A stretch of DNA of 64,000 nucleotides. It comes from Moorella sp. Hama-1 (GTDB taxonomy: Bacteria > Bacillota > DSM-521 > Neomoorellales > Neomoorellaceae). The stretch spans positions 3,195,570 to 3,259,569 of the forward strand of contig NZ_AP024620.1 in NCBI RefSeq assembly GCF_023734095.1. Reading direction: 5' to 3'. The position numbers were made by a program, and so were the translations under genes. Below the pieces are notes generated by a model. It saw only the letters and a program-made list of their open reading frames with translations. It did no database searches and was not told where the DNA came from. Below, piece by piece: positions 27,005-35,112 of the stretch. The stretch's first letter is position 1. Every line of letters starts with the position of its first letter.

Positions 27005-28069
27005 TTATTTATTCTTACTCTTGGCGATTAGTTCATCGACATTGATCTTGCCGGCCTTTAAATCGGCCATAATCGCCTCGATTTTTTGCTTGGCCTCGGG
27101 TTTGACCACCTTGGAGGCCAGCTGCTCGTTCCAGTACAAGCCGGTGGCGCCTTCCTTTATGCCCACCAAGTAAGCCTTGGCCTGAAATTGCCCGTGGGCG
27201 ATCAGGTCCGTAATATAGGCGATCCCCACCGGCACGCTCTGTTTGCTGCTGACCACGACATTTTCCGGGGCCAGGTTGGACTGGTCCTTCCCATAGCCGA
27301 TTACCAGAACTTTTTTGTCCTTGCCGGCCTGGATGACCCCCAGGCCCGCCTGGTCCGCATCCTGCATAACTATATCGGCGCCCTGGTTGATGAGGGCCAC
27401 AGCCATCTCCCTGGCCTTGGCCGCATCGTCAAAGTTGCCGGTGAGGGAATCTAAAACCGTTACACCGGGGTTGGCGTATTTAGCCCCCGCTATAAAACCG
27501 TCGCGGCAATTTATTATGGAAGGTATCGACATGCCACCGACAAAGCCGACTTTATTGCTCTTGGTGATCAGGCCAGCCGCCACCCCGCCGAGGAAACCCA
27601 CTTCTTTGTTGGCTATATCCAGCGAAGCGACATTGGGTTCCTGGGAAATGTCGCTGCTAGTGACGACAAATTTCGTCTTCGGGAAGTCTTTAGCCACTTT
27701 CTTCGCGGCATCACCAAATTCAAAACCGTGGGCAAAGATGACATTGTAGCCCGAGGAGGCGTAGGCCCGGAAGGCCTCCTCCTGGTCGGACTGGCTGACG
27801 TTCTCCCGGTAGGCCACCTCAGCCCCCTCTTTTTCCTTAGCCAGCATCAGGCCCTCATAGGCCGAGGCGTTCCAACCGTTGTCGTTAATTGTTCCCGGCA
27901 GGAGCATGGCAATCTTTAGTTTCTTGGTTTCCGCCTGCTGGCCGGCGCCGGTTTCCTGCTTGGTCCCTTCTTTAGGCGGATTGGCAGCCTTGTTGCCGCA
28001 ACCACCCAGGAAGGCTGCCGTAAAAACTGCCAGCGCCAGGATTATCCCCCAAATGTAAACCTTCCGCAT
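27005..28069 (-). CDS. BMP/PnrA-family substrate-binding lipoprotein
   Basis: A 354-residue secreted lipoprotein: a 24-residue signal peptide ending in a lipobox (FLGGC) then an Asn/Lys-rich linker and the BMP-family binding domain (KIAMLLPGTINDNGWNASAYEGL, KFVVTSSDISQEPNVASLDI, VGFLGGVAAGLIT). Members feed ABC importers for purine nucleosides or related compounds. No ATPase or permease gene accompanies it here, so it may serve a transporter encoded elsewhere or act as a sensor. Start ATG 28069 follows AAAGGAGG. Confidence 0.87.
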   Translation of the reverse strand: MRKVYIWGIILALAVFTAAFLGGCGNKAANPPKEGTKQETGAGQQAETKKLKIAMLLPGTINDNGWNASAYEGLMLAKEKEGAEVAYRENVSQSDQEEAFRAYASSGYNVIFAHGFEFGDAAKKVAKDFPKTKFVVTSSDISQEPNVASLDIANKEVGFLGGVAAGLITKSNKVGFVGGMSIPSIINCRDGFIAGAKYANPGVTVLDSLTGNFDDAAKAREMAVALINQGADIVMQDADQAGLGVIQAGKDKKVLVIGYGKDQSNLAPENVVVSSKQSVPVGIAYITDLIAHGQFQAKAYLVGIKEGATGLYWNEQLASKVVKPEAKQKIEAIMADLKAGKINVDELIAKSKNK

Positions 28070-28205
28070 TTTGTTTTTCCTCCTTTTTTCTATAAATTCG
28101 CCCACAACATTAACTCAGGCCCTTTGGCCTAAAACTACTTCAGCTCCTTATTTCATTGTTATAGCCTCCTTTCCCGTTAAAAAACCGCTTTTATTAGCAC
28201 TTTTA

Positions 28206-28928
28206 TTAGAGGTTGACCACCATGGCTAATTCAACCAGGCCAGGCTTAAAATACACGTTAACATAGCAGGCCGGGTTGTCTTCCAGGGTGTACCATGCCT
28301 CCTCCCACCAGGTTAAAGGGGCTGAAAAATCTTTTTGAAATATCCCGGCCGCTTTGCTATAGGTCCTTGATTTCATCCAGATAACCATCTTGGCCAATTC
28401 GCTTGCGCAATGCAGCTCATAATACTCTTTTAGGGTACGGCTGGGCTTTTGCTGCCAGGCAGGGCTCAAAAAATATTTATGGGGAATTTCTATTTCGGCC
28501 AAAATCGCCGGCTGTTCGTTTTTGTAATATAGCCAGTCGAAACTCCACACCTCATCTTCAGGTCCCAGGTGAAGCTTTGCCCTCGCGCCTGCAGAAGCCG
28601 CTGTTTTCACCGGTTGACTTTGTTCTACCCGTACTACTCCTCCTTGGCTTTCCAAGATTTCAATAAAATCAGTGGTGAGGTCCAGGCGCCCGCTCAGGGC
28701 GGCAATGTCGCGATGATAAAAGTTCCCTCTTCCCTGCTTTTTAGTGATAACACCTGTATTAACCAGGGAATGCAATGCCTCCCGGAGCGTGCCCCGGCTG
28801 ATGCCCATCATCCCTGCCAGCTCTTCTTCGGAAGGCAAGCGGTTATCAATAAAGTATCCCTCTTTAATCATGCCCAGCAAAGCCTCAATAGCCTGGTTAT
28901 GCAAGGTATTACGTTTCAGTTTAAACAT
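28206..28928 (-). CDS. GntR-family regulator, HutC/UTRA type
   Basis: A 240-residue repressor. The N-terminal winged helix is recognisable (LPSEEELAGMMGISRGTLRE, then VNTGVITKKQGRGNFY), and the C-terminal ~150 residues have the pattern of a UTRA effector domain (ASAGARAKLHLGPEDEVW; NEQPAILAEIEIPHKYF). It overlaps the upstream DAO gene by 13 bases and would be co-transcribed with it, suggesting autoregulation and control of the surrounding oxidation genes. A GTATATAC palindrome upstream of the DAO gene fits the HutC-type operator pattern GT-N-TA-N-AC. Confidence 0.85.
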   Translation of the reverse strand: MFKLKRNTLHNQAIEALLGMIKEGYFIDNRLPSEEELAGMMGISRGTLREALHSLVNTGVITKKQGRGNFYHRDIAALSGRLDLTTDFIEILESQGGVVRVEQSQPVKTAASAGARAKLHLGPEDEVWSFDWLYYKNEQPAILAEIEIPHKYFLSPAWQQKPSRTLKEYYELHCASELAKMVIWMKSRTYSKAAGIFQKDFSAPLTWWEEAWYTLEDNPACYVNVYFKPGLVELAMVVNL

Positions 28929-30073
28929 TTGCTTCTTTCCCCTTGGAACTCGCTTAGATCAAGATTATATTTTCCTCGCGCTGCCAGCTCCGCGATAATT
29001 TCGCCGGCGATAGGCGTCATAATAGCCGAGCTTTTAAAACCGGCGGCAAGAATCATGTTTTCCGGACCCCAAAAGCCCAAGTAAGGTCTGTGGTTGCTGG
29101 TACAGGCCACGGGCACCCTCCAGCTGCGTATAACCTTCAGGTGACTTAAGCCTGGAAAAAAGCGAGCTAACTCGCGCGCTAAAAACGGCAGATTTTCTTT
29201 CCGCGCCAAATAACCTTTACTATCGTTCAGTTGATAAATGCTTCCCGGCATCATGGTTTCCCCGATAAGCAAATTGCCGGCATTGGTGCAGGTGCAACAG
29301 AGGGAAACGCAGGGTTCATTTTTGTTTAAATGTTCGCTTTCGAAAAAGGAGGCCAAGGAAAAATAGTTCTGCAGCAGCGGACCCGCTTTTTCCGTTACCA
29401 AAGCCTCTCCCCAAACGAAATCCACGGGGATATCCAGCCCCATCTCCCTGCCCAACATTTTTGTCCAGGCCCCAGTTGTGACGACGACTATATTAGTAGA
29501 AATTTTACCCCTAGAGGTAATGACTTCTTTTATTTTCCCGTTGACCACCTTAAATCCCGTCACCGGCGTGTTTTCAAGTACTTTACATCCCCGAACAGAA
29601 GCTTTATGAAGAAAGGCGTAGATTAGTTTAAAAGGGTTTAATTGTCCTTCCAAGCAATAGCTGGCTCCCTTAATAAGCTCCGTGTTCAGGTGGGGTTCTA
29701 TTTCCTTAACTTCTTGTTTCTCAAGTAGTTCAATTTCCAGCCCCGCCCCCATTTTCCGTTGTTGAAATTCCTGCAACTCCTCCCATTCTTGAGGGCTGGT
29801 GGCGATTATTAACGACCCCGATCGCCGAAATTCTATATCCATATCTAGTTCTTCCTGTAAATTTAATATGCGTTGCCAACTTAACAAACTCAGGTCAAGG
29901 CTTAAACCTAATTCCGCATCCTGTAACTGCACGCGACCAAAATTGCCCCCTGAGGCTCCACTGGCAACTTCTCTTCGATCCACGAGGATGATTTTAAAAC
30001 CCCTTAAGGCCAGGTGGTATGCTGCTGATGCACCAAAATAGCCTCCTCCGATAATCACAATGTCAGCTAACAT
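28916..30073 (-). CDS. FAD-dependent DAO-family oxidoreductase (second copy, stand-alone)
   Basis: A 385-residue flavoprotein with the N-terminal motif IVIIGGGYFGASAAYHLALRG (21 residues from about 5) and the second FAD block NIVVVTTGAWTKMLG; the C-terminus LILAAGFKSSAIMTP-like stretch matches that of the other DAO protein at 23889-25094, to which it is distantly related. It probably oxidises an amino or N-alkyl acid. Unlike the other copy it has no iron-sulfur partner beside it. It is the first gene of its unit, followed by the regulator. Confidence 0.84.
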   Translation of the reverse strand: MLADIVIIGGGYFGASAAYHLALRGFKIILVDRREVASGASGGNFGRVQLQDAELGLSLDLSLLSWQRILNLQEELDMDIEFRRSGSLIIATSPQEWEELQEFQQRKMGAGLEIELLEKQEVKEIEPHLNTELIKGASYCLEGQLNPFKLIYAFLHKASVRGCKVLENTPVTGFKVVNGKIKEVITSRGKISTNIVVVTTGAWTKMLGREMGLDIPVDFVWGEALVTEKAGPLLQNYFSLASFFESEHLNKNEPCVSLCCTCTNAGNLLIGETMMPGSIYQLNDSKGYLARKENLPFLARELARFFPGLSHLKVIRSWRVPVACTSNHRPYLGFWGPENMILAAGFKSSAIMTPIAGEIIAELAARGKYNLDLSEFQGERSKCLN

Positions 30074-30098
30074 TATCTATCACCACCTTCAGGCTAAC

Positions 30099-30110
30099 AC
30101 GTATATACGT
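30099..30110. promoter_or_regulatory. candidate operator of the HutC-type regulator
   Basis: A perfect 12-base palindrome ACGTATATACGT containing GTATATAC, which fits the HutC-subfamily pattern GT-N-TA-N-AC. It is 26 bases upstream of the DAO start codon in the unit that encodes the regulator itself. Confidence 0.5.
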
Positions 30111-30302
30111 TGTACATTTTATCGGTTTAATATATTCGACAAGGCCTTTATTTTTCCTTCTTCATTTTTTAAAAAATTTTTTCTGAGAAAGTGTTGCTCA
30201 ACCCTCTGTTTTTCCGGTGTTTAATCCAGAAACTAAAAATAATTATACTATTTATACTATCAGCCGGATAATGAGTAGCCTAGGGTGCTTAAAAACAGGT
30301 AC

Positions 30303-30341
30303 AAAAAAGCCCCCGGGTGTCCCTTGCGCACCCGGGGGCTG
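30303..30341 (-). terminator. rho-independent terminator after the second transporter gene
   Basis: Minus-strand stem GCCCCCGGGTG / CACCCGGGGGC (11 pairs) over a 9-base loop followed by TTTTTT. It isolates the second transporter as a single-gene unit. Confidence 0.9.
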
Positions 30342-30425
30342 CATTACCCCAACCACGTAAAATGCCTTCATCTTATCCGTCACTTTATAAACAAGCTAGG
30401 CGCCGGCCGTTAATCCCCGGGAACA

Positions 30426-31817
30426 GGCGGCCTTCCGGCCTCCCCGCACCCGGCCTTAAACACATACCCGGCAGCAATCACATCCTGGCCAGTTCCTCCA
30501 GGGTCTTGCCTTTGGTCTCAATGCCCAGCAGCAGCATACCCAGGGCCGTGGCCACAAAAACAGCCGTGAAGAGGATGAAAATCAACGGGTAAGCCGCTGC
30601 CTGGCCCATGGCGACAATCATCTGGCCGACGATTACCGGCGCCAGGATGGCTCCAATACGGCCGCAGAAGGAGGCCCAGCCGGATCCCGTCGCCCGGATG
30701 GCCGTCGGATACATCTCCGGGGTGTAGGCGTAGAGGACGCCCCAGGCCCCCAGGTTGAAGAAGTAAACGGCCAGGCCCCACCAGATGATCTGGCTGGTGG
30801 TAACGCTTAAGGAGAACATATAGGCCGCTACCCCGCTTAAAACAAGGTAGGACACCAGGGTGGCTTTGCGGCCGATCTTCTCCACCAGGTAGGCGGCGCT
30901 GAAGTAGCCCGGTACCTGGCCCAGGGTCATGATGAGTACGTATTCAAAACTCTTGATAATGGCAAAGCCTTTACCTACCATCAGGGAGGGCAGCCAGGTC
31001 ACAATGCCGTAATAGGAAAAATTAATCCCAAACCATAGGATCCACAGGCAGAGGGTGCGTCGGAAGTAGCGGGAGGACCAGAGGTCGGCAAAGGTGGCTT
31101 TGACGGCTGTTTCGGCCGTGGCCGCTACCGGGCTGGCCGTTACCTTGCTCGGGTCGACGCCGCAACTCCGCTCAATCCTTTCAACTATTTCCCGGGCTTC
31201 TTCTTCTTTACCGGTCTTCTCCAGGTAGCGGGGCGATTCCGGTAAAGCCCGCCGCAGGACGGCGGCGTACAGGGCCGGCAGGGCACCGATAAAGAAGGCC
31301 AGGCGCCAGCCCCAGTGAGGTACGGCCAGGTAACCGATGAGGGCGGAGGCGATCCAGCCGAAGGCCCAGAAGCTCTCCAGCAATACCGACATTCTACCCC
31401 GGTACTGGGCGGGGGAAAATTCGCTGGCCAGGGTGAAGGCTACCGGCACCTCGGCTCCCAGGCCCAGGCCTACTAGGAAACGCAGGATCATGAGCATGGT
31501 GTAATTGACGGATAAACCGGCCAGGAAGGTGGCAATGCCATAGAAGATCAGGGTGTAGTTAAAGACCCGCTTCCGGCCCCAGAGATCGCTCAAACTACCG
31601 CCGAAGACGGCCCCCAGGCCCATCCCCAGAAGACCGATGCTCCCCAGAGCCCCCATCTGGGTGGCCGTCAGGCTCCACTCCTTACCCACCGCCGGCAGGA
31701 CAAAGGCTACCAGCCCCACGTCCATGGCGTCGAAGAGCCAGCCAATCCCGCAGATTAAGAGCATTTTGTAGTGGAAGCTACTCAGTGGCAGGCGTTCCAA
31801 CCGCTCGGCAATACTCA
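30426..31817. repeat. 1.39-kb duplication, copy B
   Basis: Near-identical partner of 19818-21209, same orientation, no length differences. Beyond the start codon and beyond the 52-base downstream flank the two loci share no similarity. Confidence 0.93.
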
Positions 31818-31818
31818 C
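30478..31818 (-). CDS. MFS transporter, near-identical paralogue of the nicotinate-operon carrier
   Basis: A 446-residue carrier that differs from the protein at 19870-21210 at only four residues that I could find (A/S in WIAALIG region, Q/K before EEEAREI, A/V in TASPxAAT, V/A in QMIVxMGQ). All MFS motifs are intact, so both copies should work. The start here is GTG, not TTG, behind its own GGAGG. It has a separate sigmaA-like promoter with an overlapping palindrome and its own terminator, so regulation differs from the operon copy. The substrate is presumably nicotinate or a close analogue. Confidence 0.9.
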   Translation of the reverse strand: MSIAERLERLPLSSFHYKMLLICGIGWLFDAMDVGLVAFVLPAVGKEWSLTATQMGALGSIGLLGMGLGAVFGGSLSDLWGRKRVFNYTLIFYGIATFLAGLSVNYTMLMILRFLVGLGLGAEVPVAFTLASEFSPAQYRGRMSVLLESFWAFGWIASALIGYLAVPHWGWRLAFFIGALPALYAAVLRRALPESPRYLEKTGKEEEAREIVERIERSCGVDPSKVTASPVAATAETAVKATFADLWSSRYFRRTLCLWILWFGINFSYYGIVTWLPSLMVGKGFAIIKSFEYVLIMTLGQVPGYFSAAYLVEKIGRKATLVSYLVLSGVAAYMFSLSVTTSQIIWWGLAVYFFNLGAWGVLYAYTPEMYPTAIRATGSGWASFCGRIGAILAPVIVGQMIVAMGQAAAYPLIFILFTAVFVATALGMLLLGIETKGKTLEELARM

Positions 31819-31860
31819 AATTTTCTTCCTCCCCCTAAAATAGGGTTCTACCTGCCCTTT

Positions 31861-31889
31861 ATTCTACTACATGTCTTGCCAAGTGACAA
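31861..31889 (-). promoter_or_regulatory. sigmaA promoter of the second transporter
   Basis: Minus strand TTGTCA (31884-31889), 17-base spacer, TAGAAT (31861-31866): five of six matches in each box. It is about 43 bases upstream of the GTG start. Confidence 0.75.
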
Positions 31890-31897
31890 GACATGTA
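31868..31897. promoter_or_regulatory. operator-like palindrome over the -35 box
   Basis: Perfect 11-base inverted repeat TACATGTCTTG-N8-CAAGACATGTA covering the -35 element and spacer of the second transporter promoter, the usual place for a repressor site. The regulator is unknown. Confidence 0.7.
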
Positions 31898-31921
31898 CAA
31901 ATAAATTTATCTTTTCCCAGC

Positions 31922-31975
31922 AAAAACGGCCGCCGGCTCCCCTCGTCGAGGTTTGCATCTCCGGCGGCCGTTTTG
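31922..31975 (-). terminator. terminator after the CBS-pyrophosphatase gene
   Basis: AAAACGGCCGCCGG pairs with CCGGCGGCCGTTTT around a 24-base loop; on the minus strand it ends in TTTTT. It lies 15 bases beyond the stop of the pyrophosphatase gene. Confidence 0.85.
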
Positions 31976-31989
31976 CTTCAAACTGAACA

Positions 31990-33300
31990 TTATTCCTGCA
32001 GCATCCGCCGCAGGGGTGGGACGATCTGCTTTTTCCGGGACATGACTCCGGGCAGGAAGACCCGCCCCGCTCCCGGAGTGACGTTAAAGGCCAGTTCCAC
32101 CGCCCGGCCCTGGGGACCGGCGTAGAGCAATTCCGTACCGTTACGCATCAAATCGGTGACCATCAGGGCCACCAGGTCGTAGCGCTTTTCAGCCTGGAGT
32201 TTCGCCAATTCTTCCTGTAGTTCCCCCCGCCCGACGGGCAGGGTGTCCGGGTCGATGATTTCAATCTGGCCGATGCCCACCGCCGTGCTGCCGAAGTGAA
32301 AGTTTTTAAAGTCCTCGAGGATAATCTCCCGGCCTGTACGCCCGGCCAGGGAAGAGCCGGCGCGGAACATCTCACGACCAAAATTGGTAACGTCTATAGC
32401 GGCGGTTTGAGCCAGCCAGGTAGCCAGTTCCTTATCGACTGGTGTGGTCGTCGGCGATTTAAAGAGCAGGGTATCCGAAAGGACGGCCGCGCACAGGACG
32501 CCGGCCACAGCCGGAGCCGGTTGAACGCCCCGTTCTTTATACATCCTGGCGATAATGGTGGCCGTGCTCCCCACGGGTTCATTGCGGACCATGATGGGTT
32601 CAGCCGTCTCAATGTCGGCCACCCGGTGGTGGTCGATTATCTCGAGGGTCTCGGCTTCTTCGATGCCGGGTACGGCCTGGCTCTTTTCATTATGATCCAC
32701 CAGGATTACCCTTTTACCCCGCATGGCCAGCAGGTGGTACCTGGCAATGAGCCCGACCAGGCAGTGGTTGTCATCAACCACCGGGTAGTTGCGGTAACGG
32801 GTTTCCAGCATGGTACGGCGCACCTCGGTAATCAGGTCGTCCTGGTTAAAAGCGACCAGGTTATCCCGTTGCATGAACTTGCCCAGGGGCTCATCCATGG
32901 GCACGTTACCCGTATCCCAGGCCTCCAGGAGCAGCCGGGCGAGATCGCCGACGGTAAAAAGCCCCAGGAGGTGCCGCTCCTCGTCGACTACCGCCATGGT
33001 CTTAACCCCGTGCTGGCGCATAAAGATCCCCGCCTGGCGCACAGTGGCCCCCGGCTGGATAAAGAGCAGCCCCCCATCCAGGACATCCTTCACCCGGGCG
33101 CGGACGTCCTTTACCAGGGGCGGCACAGGTATATCAAAATGAGAGAGGACGAATTCCGTCTCCCCGTTGATCTTGCCACACCGGGCCGCCTGGAAGCCGC
33201 CCCCATCCGTCTCGTTGCGCAGGGCGGCGTAGCCGATGGCCGCGGCAATGGAATCCGTATCGGGCCGCTGGTGACCGATGACCAGAATCTCTTTACTCAT
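31990..33300 (-). CDS. ppaC: manganese-dependent inorganic pyrophosphatase with CBS domains
   Basis: A 436-residue family II pyrophosphatase hydrolysing PPi. The DHH domain motifs are GHQRPDTDSIAAA near the start, ILVDHNEKSQ and IIDHHR; the DHHA2 domain is C-terminal (RGELQEELAKL). Between the first and second metal motifs, about residues 65-185, sit two CBS domains (MRQHGVKTMAVVDEERHLLGL; YRNYPVVDDNHCLVGL), which bind adenine nucleotides. No DRTGG domain is inserted. A CBS-pyrophosphatase of this form has been described from Moorella thermoacetica. ATG 33300 is preferred (GAGAGG 9 bases upstream) over the TTG at 33306. Confidence 0.92.
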   Translation of the reverse strand: MSKEILVIGHQRPDTDSIAAAIGYAALRNETDGGGFQAARCGKINGETEFVLSHFDIPVPPLVKDVRARVKDVLDGGLLFIQPGATVRQAGIFMRQHGVKTMAVVDEERHLLGLFTVGDLARLLLEAWDTGNVPMDEPLGKFMQRDNLVAFNQDDLITEVRRTMLETRYRNYPVVDDNHCLVGLIARYHLLAMRGKRVILVDHNEKSQAVPGIEEAETLEIIDHHRVADIETAEPIMVRNEPVGSTATIIARMYKERGVQPAPAVAGVLCAAVLSDTLLFKSPTTTPVDKELATWLAQTAAIDVTNFGREMFRAGSSLAGRTGREIILEDFKNFHFGSTAVGIGQIEIIDPDTLPVGRGELQEELAKLQAEKRYDLVALMVTDLMRNGTELLYAGPQGRAVELAFNVTPGAGRVFLPGVMSRKKQIVPPLRRMLQE

Positions 33301-33403
33301 GCTCAATTTCCTCTCCCGTCAGTAACAATTATAACCCTTACCCCGACCCTTATAATTTTATTGTCAGTGGCGCCAAAAGGCAAGGGGCAGGGTGGATGAG
33401 GCC

Positions 33404-35041
33404 CTAGCCCTTCTGGCCGACCCTCAGGAGCAGGGCCCAGAGCCCCCCCAGGATTAAAGAGCCAAATAAAACCCCCAGGCCCAGGAGGGACAGGCCTCCA
33501 ACCCGGGGGCCGGCTCCCGCGTGGATAATTAAAGCCCCGGCGCCGATGAGGGCGGCCGTGATCAGGGCGGCGCACAGCCGGGCCGAGACCAGATCCAGCT
33601 TTAAGTAAAGGTTCTCCAGCCCCCGGTGGACGAAGATGGTGGTTAATTGGCCCCGGGCGAGCTTATCCAGGCTGCGGGAGATATCCCGCGGTAGATCCAG
33701 CAGTTCCTGAAGAGTGGAAGCCGCCCGGTGGTAGGTCCGGCCGGGAGTGGGGTTGGGCCGCAGGCGGCTGCGCAGGAAGCCGGCAGCCAGGGGGCCACTC
33801 ACCTCTACCAGATCCAGGGAGGGATCCAGGCGCCGGGCCAGGCTTTCTCCCTCCATGATCGTTCGCCCCAGAACAAAGAAAGTCCCCGGCATGCGGATGT
33901 TGTGCCGGCGGGCGAGTTCCACCATCCCCTGTAGCAAGCCCGCCAGGTTAAGCTCCCCTTTGCCCGTGCCCGTCGCCCGGTCCACCAGTTCCGCCGTATC
34001 TTCGTAAAGAGCCTGGTAGTCCACCGCCGCTTGGGGCCGGCCGAGCTTCAGGGTGACCTCGATCACGGCCTGCAGGTCACGTTCCTGGAGGGCTAAAATC
34101 AGCCTGGCGGCCTGATAGCGAAATTCCTCATCCAGACGGCCGGTAATGCCGAAATCAATCAATCCCAGGCAGTCATCGGGCAGGAAGAGAATATTGCCCG
34201 GGTGGGGGTCGCCGTGAAAGATCCCCTCCTGGAAAAAGGGCACCAGGAGGGCCTTGATGAGCAGGGCCGCCCGCTGGCCGTCCACCCCTTGACCGGGCCA
34301 CTCAGCAAGCCGCTCCCCGGCCAGGTAATCCATGGTCAGGATACCCCTGGTGGTAAAGTCCCAGTAAACCCGGGGGACGATTACCTGCGGGAGTTCGCGG
34401 TACAGCCGGCGAAAATTCTCCATTGCCAGGGCTTCGGCGGTGAAGTCGAGCTCCCGTTCAATCTGGCGGCGAAAGGTGGCCAGGATCTCCTCCAGGGCGC
34501 AGATGCGGCCTATGGCCGTTCCCTTGAGGCGGCGGCCCAGGTTCTCCAGGACGGCCAGGTCGGTAGCCACCACCCCCTCAAGGTGGGGGCGCTGGATCTT
34601 GACGGCCACTACCTGGCCCCCCGGCAGCCGGGCTTGATGGACCTGGGCAATGGAGGCTGCCGCCAGGGGCTGGTAATCAAAGTGGGCAAAGACCTCTTCC
34701 GGGGCTGCCCCCAGCTCCCGAAAGACCTGCTGGCGAATGACCCCTGCCGGGAGGGAGCGGACCCGGTCCTGGAGGTAGCTGAATTCCGCCGCCATTTCCG
34801 CCGGTACCAGGTCCGGCCTGGTGCTGAGGAGCTGGCCCAGTTTAATAAATACCGGCCCCAGCTCCTCAAAGGCCAGGCGCAGGTGCCGGTAGGCGGGCAC
34901 GCCGGACCCCCGGCCTGCAACCAGGGGCCGGCGGGCCGGATAACGGTAGGAACCGGCCTCTCGGTAAGCCTGCCAGCCGTGGTGGGCCAGGACGGCGGCT
35001 ACTTCGATATAGCGCTTTAAATAATGGTACTGTCTGGGCAA
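33404..35041 (-). CDS. ABC1/UbiB-family protein kinase-like ATPase
   Basis: A 545-residue protein of the ABC1/AarF/UbiB family. Visible marks are the KxGQ motif (FIKLGQLLSTRPD, about 68-80), the nucleotide lysine in VVAVKIQRPH, the GDPHPGNILFL catalytic loop and IDFGITGRL metal motif, and two C-terminal membrane helices (ALITAALIGAGALIIHAG and LLGLGVLFGSLILGGLWALLL). Family members support isoprenoid quinone biology. Moorella makes menaquinone, so this is plausible but unproven here. The start is a TTG behind GGGAGG; an alternative start is hard to exclude. Confidence 0.85.
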   Translation of the reverse strand: MPRQYHYLKRYIEVAAVLAHHGWQAYREAGSYRYPARRPLVAGRGSGVPAYRHLRLAFEELGPVFIKLGQLLSTRPDLVPAEMAAEFSYLQDRVRSLPAGVIRQQVFRELGAAPEEVFAHFDYQPLAAASIAQVHQARLPGGQVVAVKIQRPHLEGVVATDLAVLENLGRRLKGTAIGRICALEEILATFRRQIERELDFTAEALAMENFRRLYRELPQVIVPRVYWDFTTRGILTMDYLAGERLAEWPGQGVDGQRAALLIKALLVPFFQEGIFHGDPHPGNILFLPDDCLGLIDFGITGRLDEEFRYQAARLILALQERDLQAVIEVTLKLGRPQAAVDYQALYEDTAELVDRATGTGKGELNLAGLLQGMVELARRHNIRMPGTFFVLGRTIMEGESLARRLDPSLDLVEVSGPLAAGFLRSRLRPNPTPGRTYHRAASTLQELLDLPRDISRSLDKLARGQLTTIFVHRGLENLYLKLDLVSARLCAALITAALIGAGALIIHAGAGPRVGGLSLLGLGVLFGSLILGGLWALLLRVGQKG

Positions 35042-35112
35042 AGGGTCCCCGACCTCCCTGGTAATGATACCCAGAGAGTATTATGACCAGAAAAGCCGCC
35101 GGCATGTACAGT

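Larger units (their letters stand above)
30074..30477. other. 404-base intergenic region between the second transporter and the DAO gene
   Basis: It holds, from high to low coordinate, the 52-base downstream part of the duplication (30426-30477), a strong terminator (30303-30341), an AT-rich stretch with no coding signal, and the palindrome at 30099-30110. A minus-strand TTGTCG/TAAAAT pair at 30116-30142 has only a 15-base spacer, so the promoter is not certain. Confidence 0.6.

Noticed and set aside
30116..30142. sigmaA promoter for the DAO/GntR unit (TTGTCG and TAAAAT)
   Set aside because: The spacer is only 15 bases and the -35 box is weak; other pairings in this AT-rich stretch are equally poor.
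32296..33399. Long plus-strand open frame (367 codons) opposite the pyrophosphatase gene
   Set aside because: It lies antisense to a clear gene, has no recognisable domain or ribosome site, and similar long antisense frames occur opposite many GC-rich genes here (for example 13441-14229, 17460-18245, 34202-35020, 53312-53995).
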